In this document: positions 6,611 to 7,230 of the stretch, in pieces
Position numbering within the stretch: the stretch's first letter is position 1
How the letters are laid out: every line of letters begins with the position of its first letter
From: Hyphomicrobium sp.
GTDB taxonomy: Bacteria; Pseudomonadota; Alphaproteobacteria; Rhizobiales; Hyphomicrobiaceae
Direction of reading: 5' to 3'
Assembly: GCA_030609245.1 (NCBI GenBank)
Contig: JAUWCP010000117.1
Location: 1 to 7,230 of the forward strand
Length of the DNA: 7,230 nucleotides
Position numbers and translations under genes: made by a program
Notes under the pieces: generated by a model
The model's database searches: none
What the model saw: the letters and a program-made list of their open reading frames with translations, nothing else
Told to the model about the DNA's origin: nothing

Positions 6611-6832
6611 TTGGCCGTCGAGACCAGGTCTTGCAGTGATATTCTCGTTAATGGCGTCCCGGTCACCACCGAGGCCGCGACCTTGGCCGCCCTTGTGGCC
6701 GAGCTGGGTCATGGTGATGCGCGCGTGGCCACGGCGCGCAACGGTGATTTTGTGCCCGCGCGCGTGCGTGGCGCAACGCAGCTTGCTCCGGGTGACAGAA
6801 TCGAGATCGTCTCCCCGCGTCACGGCGGCTAA
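6611..6832 (+). CDS. thiS: Sulfur carrier protein ThiS
   Basis: A 73-residue ubiquitin-fold (beta-grasp) protein. Its C-terminal Gly-Gly is adenylated by ThiF (or MoeB-like E1) and converted to a thiocarboxylate that donates sulfur to ThiG. The visible signs are strand 1 ILVNGVPV, the helix ATLAALVAELG, VATARNGDFVPA, the LAPGDRIEIVSP strand and the exact C-terminal GG (residues 72-73) directly before the stop. The start is a TTG backed by AGGAG six bases upstream; this adds about ten residues before the first strand compared with the usual 65-66-residue ThiS. thiG begins six bases after the stop, so the two are surely co-transcribed and probably translationally coupled. The partner thiO is upstream but cut off by the inverted channel gene; ThiF is not in the window. 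Confidence 0.93.
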   Translation: MAVETRSCSDILVNGVPVTTEAATLAALVAELGHGDARVATARNGDFVPARVRGATQLAPGDRIEIVSPRHGG

Positions 6833-6838
6833 GAGTTT

Positions 6839-7230
6839 ATGTCCATGAACGTTATCGAACCGCACGCCAAGCCGCAAAAGCCGTTCGCGCTTTACGGCGT
6901 AGATCTTGCCTCGCGGCTCCTGCTTGGCACCGCGCAGTATCCCTCACCTGACGTCCTCGCTCGTGCGGTAGAGGCGTCCGGCGCGAGCATCGTCACGGTC
7001 GCGCTGCGGCGCGAGCAGGCACGCGGGCGCAAGGGCGAGCGTTTCCTAGAACTGATTGAGGCGACCGGCGCACGCGTGCTTCCCAACACCGCGGGGTGTC
7101 GCACCGCGAAGGAAGCGATCACCACCGCGCACATGGCGCGCGAGGTGTTCGGCACAGATTGGGTGAAGCTGGAGGTCATCGCCAACGACGACACGCTGCA
7201 ACCCGAAGTTTTCGGTCTTGTCGAAGCCGC
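6839..7230 (+). CDS. thiG: Thiazole synthase ThiG, N-terminal part, 3' end outside window
   Basis: The first 130 residues of ThiG, a TIM-barrel enzyme that joins 1-deoxyxylulose-5-phosphate, dehydroglycine (from ThiO) and ThiS-thiocarboxylate into the thiazole phosphate of thiamine. Conserved blocks are ASRLLLGTAQYPSPDVL, IVTVALRRE, VLPNTAGCRTAKEA, TAHMAREVFGTDWVKLEV and NDDTLQPEVFGLVEA. The Lys in WVKLEV (K110) is the expected Schiff-base residue for the sugar phosphate. Family length is about 255-270, so about half is visible and the phosphate-binding end lies outside. The ATG at 6839 is used; a second in-frame ATG at 6845 has better spacing (nine bases) from the weak GAG at 6833-6835 and may be the true start. 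thiE commonly follows in rhizobia but is beyond the window. Confidence 0.95.
   Translation, partial: MSMNVIEPHAKPQKPFALYGVDLASRLLLGTAQYPSPDVLARAVEASGASIVTVALRREQARGRKGERFLELIEATGARVLPNTAGCRTAKEAITTAHMAREVFGTDWVKLEVIANDDTLQPEVFGLVEA

Noticed and set aside
6410..6877. A 155-codon minus-strand open frame covering the channel-thiS spacer and thiS
   Set aside because: It runs antisense to thiS, which has a strong ribosome site and full family motifs. It has no recognisable motif and overlaps the thiG start.

Overview
The window is a GC-rich stretch of a Gram-negative chromosome, most likely from an alphaproteobacterium of the Hyphomicrobiales (Rhizobiales) type. The evidence is indirect: an ImuC/DnaE2-type error-prone polymerase, thiO/thiS/thiG thiazole genes in the order known from rhizobia, and a cyclic-nucleotide-gated channel whose C-terminal half resembles the Mesorhizobium MloK1 channel. 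No RNA gene, insertion sequence, CRISPR array or phage gene was seen. Nearly all of the sequence is accounted for by seven genes, two of them cut by the window ends.

Layout. Positions 1-1674 (+) hold the C-terminal half of dnaE2, which enters from the left. A small membrane-anchored cupin gene (1690-2154, -) converges on it with only 15 bases between the stops. A 212-base divergent spacer (2155-2366) carries a good sigma70-like promoter for ggt, an exported gamma-glutamyltransferase (2367-4163, +). It is followed 54 bases later by thiO, an FAD-dependent glycine oxidase (4218-5216, +). A six-TM cyclic-nucleotide-binding ion channel gene (5224-6402, -) converges on thiO with a 7-base gap. A 208-base divergent spacer then leads to thiS (6611-6832, +) and thiG (6839 onward, +, cut by the right end).

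How the genes work together. ThiO, ThiS and ThiG make the thiazole half of thiamine: ThiO oxidises glycine to an iminoacetate, ThiS carries the sulfur, and ThiG condenses these with deoxyxylulose phosphate. Here the usually continuous thiO-thiS-thiG run is split by the inverted channel gene, so thiO probably depends on the ggt promoter and thiSG on their own. No TPP riboswitch (THI box) is recognisable in front of thiS. DnaE2 belongs to SOS mutagenesis and is functionally unrelated.

The most unusual item is the channel. Its S4 voltage-sensor charges and its cyclic-nucleotide-binding domain look intact, but the K+ selectivity filter (T-T-x-G-Y-G-D in MloK1-type channels) reads A-K-I-G-G-G-E. 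It therefore lacks the signature tyrosine and has a lysine where a filter threonine should be.
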